From positions 1 to 14,300 of the forward strand of contig NATN01000027.1 of NCBI GenBank assembly GCA_002085355.1: a stretch of DNA of 14,300 nucleotides. The letters run 5' to 3'. This stretch comes from Candidatus Zhuqueibacterota bacterium 4484_87. GTDB lineage: Bacteria > Zhuqueibacterota > Zhuqueibacteria > Thermofontimicrobiales > Thermofontimicrobiaceae. Positions 7,621 through 14,300 of the stretch are shown here, piece by piece. Numbering within the stretch: the first letter of the stretch is position 1; every line of letters begins with the position of its first letter. The notes below the pieces were generated by a model. That model was not told where the DNA came from. It made no database searches and saw only the letters and a list, made by a program, of their open reading frames with translations. Position numbers and translations under genes: made by a program.

Positions 7621-7905
7621 TCATATTCCGCCTATTTTTCTGATATGATCCATTCCCAACTGAATGAAAGCATTTGCCACGTGAAAAAATCCTTTGTCGT
7701 AATTTTCCCTGGCTAACTGTAACATATTTTCCGCCTGATTGAAATGGAATTCAGTATGTCCGTTACGGGCACGGCTGACTTTCGCGCGATTCTGAAAGAT
7801 AATTCTGCCCAATTTTTCGATTGCACTTTTCAGGCTCTGTTGGGAAATTTGTTGTGCACTTCCGTTGCTCATGTAATCCACCAAGTTTGTGAAGTCCTGT
7901 TTCAT
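7621..7905 (-). CDS. small helical hypothetical protein related to the neighbouring helical-repeat protein
   Basis: This 94-residue protein (from ATG 7905) is predicted all-helical and has no signal peptide. I do not recognise a named family. Its second half (QAENMLQLARENYDKGFFHVA and on) resembles the second hairpin of the next minus-strand gene, around FLRENNFRKALFHYNKA, with shared R-E-N, K, F-H and A-x(3)-L positions and one gap. That similarity is the main reason to regard this short frame as real. The frame stays open to a TTG at 7932, but ATG 7905 looks better; neither has a strong ribosome-binding site (only a weak GGGA upstream of ATG). The 182 bp up to the helical-repeat gene hold no clear promoter. 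The stop lies 4 bp from the stop of the converging propeller gene, leaving no room for an ordinary terminator between them. Confidence 0.55.
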   Translation of the reverse strand: MKQDFTNLVDYMSNGSAQQISQQSLKSAIEKLGRIIFQNRAKVSRARNGHTEFHFNQAENMLQLARENYDKGFFHVANAFIQLGMDHIRKIGGI

Positions 7906-8087
7906 GTCAGTTATCCCGGATGCATTTTCCAATACTATGATTTTTAAATAGTTATTCTTTTCTTTAGCTCTTTGGCATAATTTAACAAAAAGTTAGCTCG
8001 CTATTTGTGTCCTGTGTCACTTGAAAAGCATTTTATTTGAATGAGTTTTCCTCCATGACAGTTCATTTGAACTTTACTTTTTTTCGG

Positions 8088-9116
8088 TCATTCAGGTATT
8101 CTTCTCTTTTTCAACAATCTTTCTGCCAAATTTCTCGCCATGTTCGCGTTTCTTATTGCTTCATCAGATTTTTGTTCTTTCAGAAAAATGTGCGCATTCT
8201 CCTGCAGCAATTGAATTTGACTGATCAAAAACTCACTCATTTCATCTCTGGTTTCCGGTGGCATCTGCTTTTCCAGATTCTCCACCAACTCATCTAATAA
8301 TGCCACTTCCTCATCAGCACGGGACTCCATTTTGTTCTCTTTGCCGGAAGCTATGTTTAATGCGCGTGATAACAACCGCGTCGCTTGATGATAGAAATCG
8401 ATTGCTTCCTGAAATTTTCCGTCCTGGCGCGCTCGGTCAGCTTTTTGCGCGATTTTTTGAGCCAAATCGACATTCTTTTTCACTCCCGGATGCGTGGAAT
8501 CCAGCAATTCTTTTTTGTTTTTTTCATAGAATTGACTGTATCGATACGCTTCATCTTCCGCAACCTGCGCCGTGGATTTGTCTTCATTACGCGCGACAGT
8601 TATAGATTTTTTCAACAGAAATACCGCTTTATTGTAATGAAAAAGCGCCTTCCGAAAATTATTCTCCCGCAAAAACTTAATTGCTAATCCCTTATTTTTT
8701 AATCCATCCCCAAAGAACTTCTTTGCTTCTTCATTGTCTCGGGTCTGTACCAACTGTTCAGCATCTTTAATGAGCTTTTCCAGCCTCCGCCGGCGATTTT
8801 CAATATTTTCTCTAAACAAAATTTTTAGCGCCGAATTCACTGCCTCCTCTGCTTTGCGCAAATTCCGAACAGCTCCCAGCCTTCGGCGTTTTTTTGCAGC
8901 AGCCACCGCTCTCCGGAGATTCGCATCTGCCATGCGGATAAGTCTGCCGGCTTCAGGATTATTAGCTGTCAACTGAATATCCCGTGCAAAATTTATCTTC
9001 TGCCGCGTCCGCTCTACTTTTTTGAAAAAAGTTCGCGCCTGCTGCGCCGAAGCGTGTGCTAACGGCAACATTGATAAGAGCAATAAAATCAACAATATTT
9101 TTTTAATTTTCATCAT
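8088..9116 (-). CDS. secreted all-helical repeat protein (TPR-like hairpins), function unknown
   Basis: This 342-residue exported protein has a typical signal peptide (KIKKILLILLLLSMLPLAHASA, cleavage near residue 24) and no other membrane segment. The mature part is almost entirely amphipathic helix, rich in Lys, Arg, Glu and Ala. A helix-turn-helix unit of about 45 residues appears four times, near residues 54-100, 132-176, 213-257 and 295-336. Each has Ala-rich first helices and a second helix of the form 'A(I/L)..(Y/A)..A..L(L/A)..(A/S)'. These resemble TPR or SEL1-like hairpins but do not match the TPR consensus cleanly. A periplasmic scaffold or binding role is possible; no enzymatic residues stand out. 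Two consecutive ATG codons (9116 and 9113) offer starts behind AGAAAG, so the first Met is uncertain. It is co-directional with the small helical gene downstream and the SelD fusion upstream. Confidence 0.75.
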   Translation of the reverse strand: MMKIKKILLILLLLSMLPLAHASAQQARTFFKKVERTRQKINFARDIQLTANNPEAGRLIRMADANLRRAVAAAKKRRRLGAVRNLRKAEEAVNSALKILFRENIENRRRRLEKLIKDAEQLVQTRDNEEAKKFFGDGLKNKGLAIKFLRENNFRKALFHYNKAVFLLKKSITVARNEDKSTAQVAEDEAYRYSQFYEKNKKELLDSTHPGVKKNVDLAQKIAQKADRARQDGKFQEAIDFYHQATRLLSRALNIASGKENKMESRADEEVALLDELVENLEKQMPPETRDEMSEFLISQIQLLQENAHIFLKEQKSDEAIRNANMARNLAERLLKKRRIPE

Positions 9117-9258
9117 CTTTCTAAACTCAACTTTTGCTTTAATTATTCCAAAAATTATTCCATTAGCCGCTTGTGTTTAAAAAAATTATTTACCAATAAA
9201 AACAATGGGTTAACACACTTCTCCATTGATAACTTTTTTACTAAAATATCGCTCCGTC

Positions 9259-9301
9259 AAAAATGCACCTCAGGGTACAATTCAATGCACCATTCGGTGC
9301 A
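9259..9301 (-). terminator. possible terminator or attenuator with three TGCACC/GGTGCA arms
   Basis: On the minus strand, just downstream of the SelD-fusion stop, TGCACC (9296-9301) can pair with the adjacent GGTGCA (9286-9291, loop GAAT). Alternatively it can pair with a second GGTGCA (9264-9269) that is followed by TTTTT. The two pairings exclude each other. The distal one resembles a weak intrinsic terminator. The remaining 9117-9341 intergenic sequence shows no convincing promoter for the downstream helical-repeat gene. Confidence 0.35.
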
Positions 9302-9341
9302 AAAAAAGCTCAACTACTTTGGGCGCAACCATGTCAAAACT

Positions 9342-11549
9342 TTAGGGAATTACGGTAATTTTTCCGTCGCCCTTTTGGATAAATTTCCCAATAATTGCAA
9401 TATCCTGATTTCCGACCTCGTTCATTTTTTTGATGAATTTTTCCGCATCACCAATAGGCATGGCGATGAGCAATCCGCCGGAAGTCTGTGCATCGCACAA
9501 GAGCAATTTGTCTATTTCAGAAATATCCCTATCCCAAGTGACATCACTTTCAACGAATGATACATTTGCCGCTGTTCCGCCAGGAATAACATCCGCCAAC
9601 GCTAATTCGCGCGCCTGTTCAAGAATCGGAACTGCAGATGCACGAATTTCTGCATCAATGCCGCTGCCAACTGTCATTTCTCTCAAATGTCCCAATAGCC
9701 CGAAGCCGGTAACGTCTGTGCAACTATGCACTTCAAATTGCGCTATCATTTCCGCAGCATTGCGATTGAGCCGCGCCATGATTTCAGTAGCGAGCTTTTT
9801 TGTAGCTTGATCCACAAGTCCGCGCTTGAGCCCTGTTGTGATAATTCCCAGACCGATGGGTTTCGTCAAAACAATGACATCGCCAGACCGTGCATTGCTA
9901 TTAGTCAAAATCTTTTTTGGATCAATCAAGCCAGTAACTGCAAGACCAAATTTAGGTTCGCTGTCTTCCACGGTATGCCCCCCGACAATGGGAATGCCAG
10001 CTTCCTGTGCCTTGTCGCTGGCACCGCGTAAAATTTCCTGCAGCACTTCAAGCGGAAGTCTTTTCTCCGGAAAGGCAACGATATTCAACGCAAAAATGGG
10101 ACTCCCGCCCATCGCGTAAATATCGCTCAAAGAATTAGCAGCGGAAATGGCACCGAAATCGTAAGGATCGTCCACAATGGGCGTGAAAAAATCGACGGTC
10201 TGCACAATAGCCTGCCGGTCATTGAGCCGATACACAGCCGCATCATCGGCAGTGTTTGTGCTGACCAGAACATTAGCATCCGTGATTTTCGGCATGGCTG
10301 CAAGAACCTGTTCCAGATTTTGTGGTCGTAATTTGCAGGCGCATCCCAATCCATGAGTAAAATGGGTCAATTTGATATCATCGCCATGGATAAAAACCGG
10401 AGCTTGTTCTTCTGAGTCCGGCTTGAGTCGTTGGACTGCTTCACTGACAGAACGAATGGCGCGATCAATTTGGCTTTCATCATTCAATCTGCCCACGGAA
10501 AACCGAATCGTTCCCAGAGCCTGGTCAAGCGGCAAATTCATCGCGACAAGTACTTCAGACGGTTCCGCTACATCTGTGTGGCAGGCAGCACCGGCAGAAG
10601 CAGCGATGTCTGTCAATTCATCCAAAAGCGTGTTGGCGTCGATTCCCGGGATGGAAACATTGAGCGTATTGGGCAACCGATTTTCGGGATGGCCGTTGAG
10701 CTGAATGTCGGGAATCTCCTTTTTCAAACCTTCCCACAATTTGTCCCGCAATTCCCGTGAATGGCGCTGGATTTCCTCCAATTCCCGGCGCGCGATCTCG
10801 CACGCTTTGCCCAGACCGACAATTTCCAGTACATTTTCCGTCCCTGCACGACGGCCTGATTCATGATCCGCACCTATCATTAACGGTTGCAGTCGAAGAC
10901 CTTTGCGAATGAACAGAGCGCCGATCCCTTTGGGCGCGTATAATTTGTGTCCGGCAACCGACAGCAAATCGACTCCCAGCACATCCACACGAGTCGGAAT
11001 CTTTCCAACGGATTGTGCTGCATCTGTGTGCAGCAAAATGTCGTGCTCTTTGGCAATTTTTGCAATTTCAGCAATGGGCTGAATTGTTCCCACTTCATTA
11101 TTGGCGTGCATGATAGTGATCAAAATCGTTCCGGGGCGGATGGCTTTTTCTACGTCTTCAGGGCTGACCATGCCGAACTTATCCACAGGCAAATAGGTTA
11201 CTGAAAATCCCTTGTTTTCCAGATACATACATACATTTTTCACTGCCGGATGCTCTACCTGCGAAGTGATGATGTGATTTCCCCTGCCCTGAAAAGTCTC
11301 TGCCACACCGCGGATGGCGTAATTGTTTGACTCTGTGCCGCCGCTGGTAAAGATGATTTCTTCGGGCAGGCAATTGAGCAATTCTGCGACCTGTTTTCGC
11401 GCGTGCGCAATCGCTTTTTTAGTCTGCATTCCGTAATAGTGCGAACTTGAAGGATTTCCAAAATTTTCCTTTAAATAAGGAATCATGGCGTCTGCGACTT
11501 CATCGACAATGGGAGTTGTCGCATTGTGATCGAGATAAATTGGTTTCAT
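9342..11549 (-). CDS. selD: bifunctional cysteine desulfurase/selenocysteine lyase-like enzyme fused to selenophosphate synthetase (SelD)
   Basis: This 735-residue cytoplasmic fusion has two complete enzymes. Residues 1 to about 378 are a class-V PLP enzyme of NifS type: N-terminal YLDHNATTP, TSGGTESNN (70-76), HTDAAQS near 174-180, PLP Lys202 in GHKLYAPKG and active-site Cys323 in SAGAACHTD. The GAACH(S/T)D context and the following 'IRFSVGR' resemble mammalian selenocysteine lyase more than E. coli IscS (family knowledge). Residues about 388-735 are selenide,water dikinase SelD, which makes selenophosphate from selenide and ATP. Cys403 and Lys406 in HGLGCACK match the catalytic Cys17/Lys20 of E. 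coli SelD; TADDAAVY, VDFFTPIVDDPY, SLSDIYAMGG and TDVTGFGLLGH are conserved. Cys, not selenocysteine, occupies the catalytic site. A short linker joins the halves, allowing selenide hand-over (inference). GGAGAAAG precedes the ATG, and a near-perfect promoter lies upstream. Such NifS-SelD fusions are known in some anaerobes. Confidence 0.94.
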   Translation of the reverse strand: MKPIYLDHNATTPIVDEVADAMIPYLKENFGNPSSSHYYGMQTKKAIAHARKQVAELLNCLPEEIIFTSGGTESNNYAIRGVAETFQGRGNHIITSQVEHPAVKNVCMYLENKGFSVTYLPVDKFGMVSPEDVEKAIRPGTILITIMHANNEVGTIQPIAEIAKIAKEHDILLHTDAAQSVGKIPTRVDVLGVDLLSVAGHKLYAPKGIGALFIRKGLRLQPLMIGADHESGRRAGTENVLEIVGLGKACEIARRELEEIQRHSRELRDKLWEGLKKEIPDIQLNGHPENRLPNTLNVSIPGIDANTLLDELTDIAASAGAACHTDVAEPSEVLVAMNLPLDQALGTIRFSVGRLNDESQIDRAIRSVSEAVQRLKPDSEEQAPVFIHGDDIKLTHFTHGLGCACKLRPQNLEQVLAAMPKITDANVLVSTNTADDAAVYRLNDRQAIVQTVDFFTPIVDDPYDFGAISAANSLSDIYAMGGSPIFALNIVAFPEKRLPLEVLQEILRGASDKAQEAGIPIVGGHTVEDSEPKFGLAVTGLIDPKKILTNSNARSGDVIVLTKPIGLGIITTGLKRGLVDQATKKLATEIMARLNRNAAEMIAQFEVHSCTDVTGFGLLGHLREMTVGSGIDAEIRASAVPILEQARELALADVIPGGTAANVSFVESDVTWDRDISEIDKLLLCDAQTSGGLLIAMPIGDAEKFIKKMNEVGNQDIAIIGKFIQKGDGKITVIP

Positions 11550-11588
11550 AAAACTTTCTCCGCTAAAAAAAATGAAAAACGATTAGCA

Positions 11589-11617
11589 AATATATTCAAT
11601 CTCAGATAAAATGTCAA
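11589..11617 (-). promoter_or_regulatory. sigma-70-type promoter of the SelD fusion
   Basis: On the minus strand, TTGACA (11612-11617) and TATATT (11589-11594) are separated by exactly 17 bp. Transcription would start near 11582 and give a leader of about 30 nt before ATG 11549, containing the GGAGAAAG ribosome-binding site. The match to consensus is near-perfect, so constitutive strong expression is possible unless a repressor binds here. Confidence 0.75.
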
Positions 11618-11655
11618 GCGATTAATCAAATTGTTCTTCCCCGCCAATTTCATCC

Positions 11656-11684
11656 TTGACAATTGCCGGAAAATTTTTTATTTT
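11656..11684 (+). promoter_or_regulatory. sigma-70-type promoter of the APC permease gene
   Basis: TTGACA (11656-11661), a 17-bp spacer and TATTTT (11679-11684) form a good promoter. Transcription from about 11691 would begin just before the ribosome-binding site, giving a very short leader. Its -35 element contains the TTG that opens the longest reading frame, which argues against that TTG as start codon. The -35 boxes of the two divergent promoters are 38 bp apart. Confidence 0.7.
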
Positions 11685-11694
11685 GATGAAAATA

Positions 11695-11700
11695 AAGGAG
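11695..11700 (+). promoter_or_regulatory. ribosome-binding site deciding the APC permease start
   Basis: AAGGAG abuts ATG 11701 and lies six bases before ATG 11707. The spacing selects 11707 (MSQLKRN) as the start; 11701 would be too close. Confidence 0.7.
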
Positions 11701-11706
11701 ATGGCA

Positions 11707-13029
11707 ATGTCGCAACTAAAACGAAATCTGACGTTTTTTGATCTCACAATGATTGCCATCGGTTCGGTGATCGGCTCAGGAATTTTTTTAACGCCTTCAA
11801 TGATCGCAAAGGCTCTTCCATCACCACCGTGGATACTTTTTGTCTGGGTATTAGGCGGAATCATGGCTTTGACCGGCGCACTCACTTACGCTGAACTGGC
11901 AAGCAGAATGCCGCAGGCCGGCGGTGTTTACGTTTATCTGGTCAAAGCATACGGTGGCTTATTTGGCTTTTTATACGGCTGGGTCTATTTTTTTGTTGTG
12001 AATACCGGCGGGATAGCGGCATTGAGCATCGCTTTTTCGACTTATTTCAGCTATTTTATTCCGCTGAACGCTGCTGGACTTAGATTAGTCGCGGTTGGCG
12101 GTATTATTTTTCTCACCGCAATCAATGTCGTTGGGGTAAAAGCCGGGGCGATTTTTTCCGACTTGTTCACAGTACTGAAAATTATCGGCATTGTGGGACT
12201 GATTGGTGTTGGGTTCGGTATGGGCTCGGCTTCCTCGACAAATTTTTCTCAAATGTCATCGCAGTCGTCATCACATTTGTTCGTGGCGCTGGCTGTGGCA
12301 ATGGTCGGTGTAATTTGGTCCTGTGGCGGCTGGCAACATGTGACATTTACCGCCGGAGAAGCGAAAAACCCTCGACGAAATGTCGCCTGGGCCATGATCG
12401 TCGGAGCCATTGTAATTACCGGTATCTACTTGCTGACCAATATCGCTTACATGCTGCTCCTCTCCCCTGCCGACATTGCAGCATCCGAACATGTGGCTGC
12501 CGACGCTGTCGAACGCGTATTAGGTCATGCGGGTGGCGGTTTGATTGCATTGGCGATTTTTATTTCCACTTTCGGCACCGCCGGAATTTACACTCTGACA
12601 GCGCCGCGCATCTATTTTGCCATGGCGCGTGATAAAGTATTTTTCAGCAAAGTTGCTGAAGTCCATCCGAAATTTCGCACTCCGGCGTTTGCCATCATTT
12701 TTCAATCAATCTGGGCAATTGTGCTGATTTTATTCTGGGGGACATTTGAAAATCTGATTTCCTATGTTGTTTTCACTGATGCCATCTTTTTTGCCCTCAC
12801 GGCGGCTTCGATATTTATCTTTCGAAAAAAAACGTCGGATGCACCTAAATTTCGTACTCCCGGCTATCCATTTACTCCGATAATTTTTATTATGATCGAA
12901 TTGTGGTTTCTGCTCGTCATAGTCACCGAGAAACCGTTGGAATCGCTCATCGGATTGGGCTTTTTAGTGCTGGGTGTCCCGGTCTATTTTGGCTGGAAAA
13001 AACTACAGGCAAAACAGCTAAAAAGATGA
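11707..13029 (+). CDS. APC-superfamily amino-acid permease
   Basis: This 440-residue inner-membrane transporter has about 12 hydrophobic segments. The first membrane helix carries the APC signature IAIGSVIGSGIFLTP (residues 17-31), the broken-helix region that binds the amino-acid backbone in this fold. ALTYAELASRMPQAGG (58-73) is the next conserved block, and GGWQHVTFTAGEAKNPRRN (207-225) resembles the helix 6 to loop region of LAT/SLC7-type members ('GGW...EEIKNP'). The length is normal. Substrate cannot be predicted; LAT-like members usually carry neutral or hydrophobic amino acids. The divergent SelD fusion raises the possibility of cysteine or selenocysteine uptake, which is only a neighbourhood guess. 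The start is set by the AAGGAG site and the promoter upstream; an AT-only inverted repeat follows the stop. Confidence 0.88.
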   Translation: MSQLKRNLTFFDLTMIAIGSVIGSGIFLTPSMIAKALPSPPWILFVWVLGGIMALTGALTYAELASRMPQAGGVYVYLVKAYGGLFGFLYGWVYFFVVNTGGIAALSIAFSTYFSYFIPLNAAGLRLVAVGGIIFLTAINVVGVKAGAIFSDLFTVLKIIGIVGLIGVGFGMGSASSTNFSQMSSQSSSHLFVALAVAMVGVIWSCGGWQHVTFTAGEAKNPRRNVAWAMIVGAIVITGIYLLTNIAYMLLLSPADIAASEHVAADAVERVLGHAGGGLIALAIFISTFGTAGIYTLTAPRIYFAMARDKVFFSKVAEVHPKFRTPAFAIIFQSIWAIVLILFWGTFENLISYVVFTDAIFFALTAASIFIFRKKTSDAPKFRTPGYPFTPIIFIMIELWFLLVIVTEKPLESLIGLGFLVLGVPVYFGWKKLQAKQLKR

Positions 13030-13063
13030 AAAATTTTATACAATAACACCGCTTAAAATTTTT
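13029..13063 (+). terminator. AT-only inverted repeat after the permease gene, possible weak terminator
   Basis: AAAAATTTTA (13029-13038) and TAAAATTTTT (13054-13063) form a perfect 10-bp inverted repeat with a 15-nt loop, beginning on the last base of the stop codon. The 3' arm ends in five T residues. A stem without G or C would be weak, so termination is uncertain. Confidence 0.35.
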
Positions 13064-13083
13064 GCGAAATAGTAAACTATTTC

Positions 13084-13112
13084 TTGACTTTGTGCTTATT
13101 TTTTGCTAAAAT
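13084..13112 (+). promoter_or_regulatory. sigma-70-type promoter upstream of the VCBS gene
   Basis: TTGACT (13084-13089), a 17-bp spacer and TAAAAT (13107-13112) give a near-consensus promoter. Transcription would start near 13119, about 325 nt before the ATG at 13444, so the transcript would have an unusually long leader or first encode something not recognised here. Confidence 0.65.
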
Positions 13113-13443
13113 GAATAAGAAAATCTTTTTGATAATTTAACTTTCTTAAAATGGGGTTTTCCCAAACAAATCAACAGCAAAAAATTAGCCGCAGAGGCCT
13201 CAACGCAAACGCATAAACTACAAGATCACCCCTTAAGCCTTAACTGTTTAGTTTTTGTTGTGTGATTCGGCAATGGTATCAAAGCTGGTAATCCTCTTTT
13301 GCTTTTTGAGATCACGTTGCTCTCTCCGCGCTTTGTAGGTATTTTGTAAATTTGCATTAAGTTGATTAAGAAAGAATGCATGCGGGCTTTTTTGCATAAG
13401 GGAAAATATCTTTTCACAAATCAAAAGGTATCTTATTCAGACC
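13113..13443. other. gene-free leader region upstream of the VCBS gene, with a possible dispersed repeat
   Basis: No convincing gene or known RNA is visible in these 331 bases. At about 13165-13215 the sequence (AGCCGCAGAGGCCTCAACGC, then CAAACGC) has the look of 'CGCAGAG'-type intergenic repeats that I recall from several uncultured lineages. At 13352-13382, TGCATT and AATGCA can form a short stem just before GCGGGCTTTTTT. A 63-codon minus-strand frame (13226-13417) has no ribosome-binding site or recognisable family. The region may be an untranslated leader or degraded sequence. Confidence 0.3.
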
Positions 13444-14300
13444 ATGAGAGAAAGAAGAAGCAAAAAGATCCTTTTGGGCTTTGGCATCATCTGCACTGCC
13501 TCACTCGTTCTCTGTTTGCATCCCTTTTCAGACTCTTATCTGGCGTATTCTCAGTATCAGAAATATACTGCTAATTTACCGCATTTCACAGATATTACCG
13601 ATTTTGCTGGTGTCAATCTTAATCTAAAGAGCGTTACAGCGACCTGGGTCGATTATGACGAGGACGGGTGGCTTGATTTATTTGTCTGCAACGGGTATAA
13701 CCAAAGAAACGTGCTCTACAAAAATTCAGGGGAAGGCTATTTTACTGACGTAACTGCTGCCGTTGGTCTGGTAAACTATTGCTGGAATTTTAATCCTCAC
13801 TGGATTGACTTTGACGGTGATGGAGATCTTGATCTGTTTTTAGGTACAAAAGACGAAAAATATCAAATTTTTCGTAATGATAATTTTCACAACTTTGAAA
13901 ATATCACTGACATTTTTGAGCCGAAATTATTCGGGGAAATCATCTGGGCAGACTTCAACAATGACAATCTTCTGGATATTTATGAATTTAAAGCTGATGC
14001 TAATTACGAACAAAATAGCAGCCCGCCAAATCGCTTACTTAAGCAACTAAAGAACAATAAATTTGCTGAAGTATGCAGAACTGCGAATATTGCTGGGGAA
14101 CATGATTCGTTCCATGCACAGTGGATAAATATAAATAACGACGAATATTTAGACCTGTTTGTCATTAACACCAATCAACAACCGAATTTTTTGTATCTCA
14201 ATAACGGAGATGAAACTTTTTCTGACATTTTTGATAGTAGCGGAATTGAGCGCAATATCAGAGAGGCGCATTGGGCTGATTTCAACAATGACGGTTGGGT
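13444..14300 (+). CDS. secreted VCBS/FG-GAP repeat protein, 3' end beyond the window
   Basis: The frame is open from ATG 13444 to the window end (285 complete codons). An Arg/Lys-rich N-terminus and hydrophobic residues 9-26 form a signal peptide. FTDIT(D/E)-type strands and repeated calcium-loop motifs follow: Asp70-x-Asp72-x-Asp74-Gly (DYDEDGWLDLF), Asp122 onward (DFDGDGDLDLF), Asp170 onward (DFNNDNLLDIY), Asn229 onward (NINNDEYLDLF) and Asp279 onward (DFNNDGW). The loops are about 50-60 residues apart. This is the integrin-like VCBS/FG-GAP beta-propeller family, often extended by an ASPIC/UnbV domain in other genomes. Members are extracellular or surface proteins; partner and substrate are unknown. 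The third and fourth loops deviate from the Asp consensus, with Asn replacing some ligands. The only SD-like sequence, AAAGG at 13424-13428, is about 15 bases from the ATG, so the exact start is less secure than the frame. Confidence 0.82.
   Translation, partial: MRERRSKKILLGFGIICTASLVLCLHPFSDSYLAYSQYQKYTANLPHFTDITDFAGVNLNLKSVTATWVDYDEDGWLDLFVCNGYNQRNVLYKNSGEGYFTDVTAAVGLVNYCWNFNPHWIDFDGDGDLDLFLGTKDEKYQIFRNDNFHNFENITDIFEPKLFGEIIWADFNNDNLLDIYEFKADANYEQNSSPPNRLLKQLKNNKFAEVCRTANIAGEHDSFHAQWININNDEYLDLFVINTNQQPNFLYLNNGDETFSDIFDSSGIERNIREAHWADFNNDGW

Noticed and set aside
8050..8054. GGAGG on the minus strand between the two helical genes
   Set aside because: The next ATG is about 19 bases away and opens only four codons before a stop, so it does not mark a gene start.
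8385..8976. Plus-strand open frames opposite the helical-repeat gene
   Set aside because: They are antisense shadows with no family features, while the minus-strand protein has a signal peptide and regular helical repeats.
9342..11549. Selenocysteine at the SelD catalytic position or an in-frame UGA
   Set aside because: The position is an ordinary Cys codon (Cys403), and no family-supported in-frame UGA read-through was seen in the genes of the window.
11656..11706. 17-codon N-terminal extension of the permease from TTG 11656
   Set aside because: It coincides with the promoter, and a well-spaced AAGGAG selects ATG 11707.
13226..13417. 63-codon minus-strand frame rich in Lys/Arg upstream of the VCBS gene
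   Set aside because: It has no ribosome-binding site, no recognisable domain, and overlaps the putative leader; it looked faintly like a transposase tail but nothing specific supports that.

Overview
The window looks like chromosomal DNA of an uncultured, moderately AT-rich Gram-negative bacterium. Four genes encode exported proteins: one putative lipoprotein and three others with signal peptides, besides the secreted VCBS protein at the right edge. Secreted bleomycin-hydrolase-like peptidases and VCBS/FG-GAP proteins are familiar from the Bacteroidota/Calditrichota/KSB1 (FCB-like) part of the tree. That placement is an inference from gene content only; no rRNA or other marker gene is present. 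Three well-formed TTGACA/TATAAT-type promoters with 17-bp spacers show ordinary housekeeping-sigma promoter usage.

Left part (1-7616, all + strand). An FGGY-family sugar kinase runs in from the left edge and ends early, without the C-terminal part of the family. It stops immediately before an AT-rich, imperfectly palindromic repeat at about 1176-1305. Next come an alpha/beta hydrolase (1354-2202), a small putative lipoprotein made of six 18-19-residue 'NG' coils (2226-2861), two tandem paralogous secreted papain-fold peptidases of the bleomycin-hydrolase type (2999-4183 and 4215-5387), a two-domain GNAT-like protein (5459-6640) and a five-bladed beta-propeller glycosidase-like protein (6657-7616). 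Short spacings suggest small operons: hydrolase plus lipoprotein, the two peptidases, and GNAT plus propeller.

Middle part (7621-11549, - strand). A small helical protein ends only 4 bp from the converging propeller gene. A secreted all-helical repeat protein (8088-9116) carries a related helical hairpin four times. Upstream of it lies the most distinctive gene here, a 735-residue fusion of a NifS/selenocysteine-lyase-type PLP enzyme with selenophosphate synthetase SelD (9342-11549). It can in principle mobilise selenium from (seleno)cysteine and turn it directly into selenophosphate.

Right part (11550-14300, + strand). An APC-superfamily amino-acid permease (11707-13029) is divergent from the SelD fusion. 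Both genes have near-consensus promoters packed into one 157-bp intergenic region. A 414-bp gene-free stretch follows, containing an AT-only inverted repeat, a near-perfect promoter and a possible dispersed repeat. It leads to a secreted calcium-binding VCBS/FG-GAP repeat protein that runs off the right edge.

No CRISPR array, tRNA, rRNA, phage or intact transposase gene was seen. No wholly new multi-gene system is evident. The items most worth a second look are the SelD fusion and its divergent transporter, the paralogous peptidase pair in which one copy lost the NSW tryptophan, the NG-coil lipoprotein, the palindromic element at the broken kinase end, and the helical-repeat pair.
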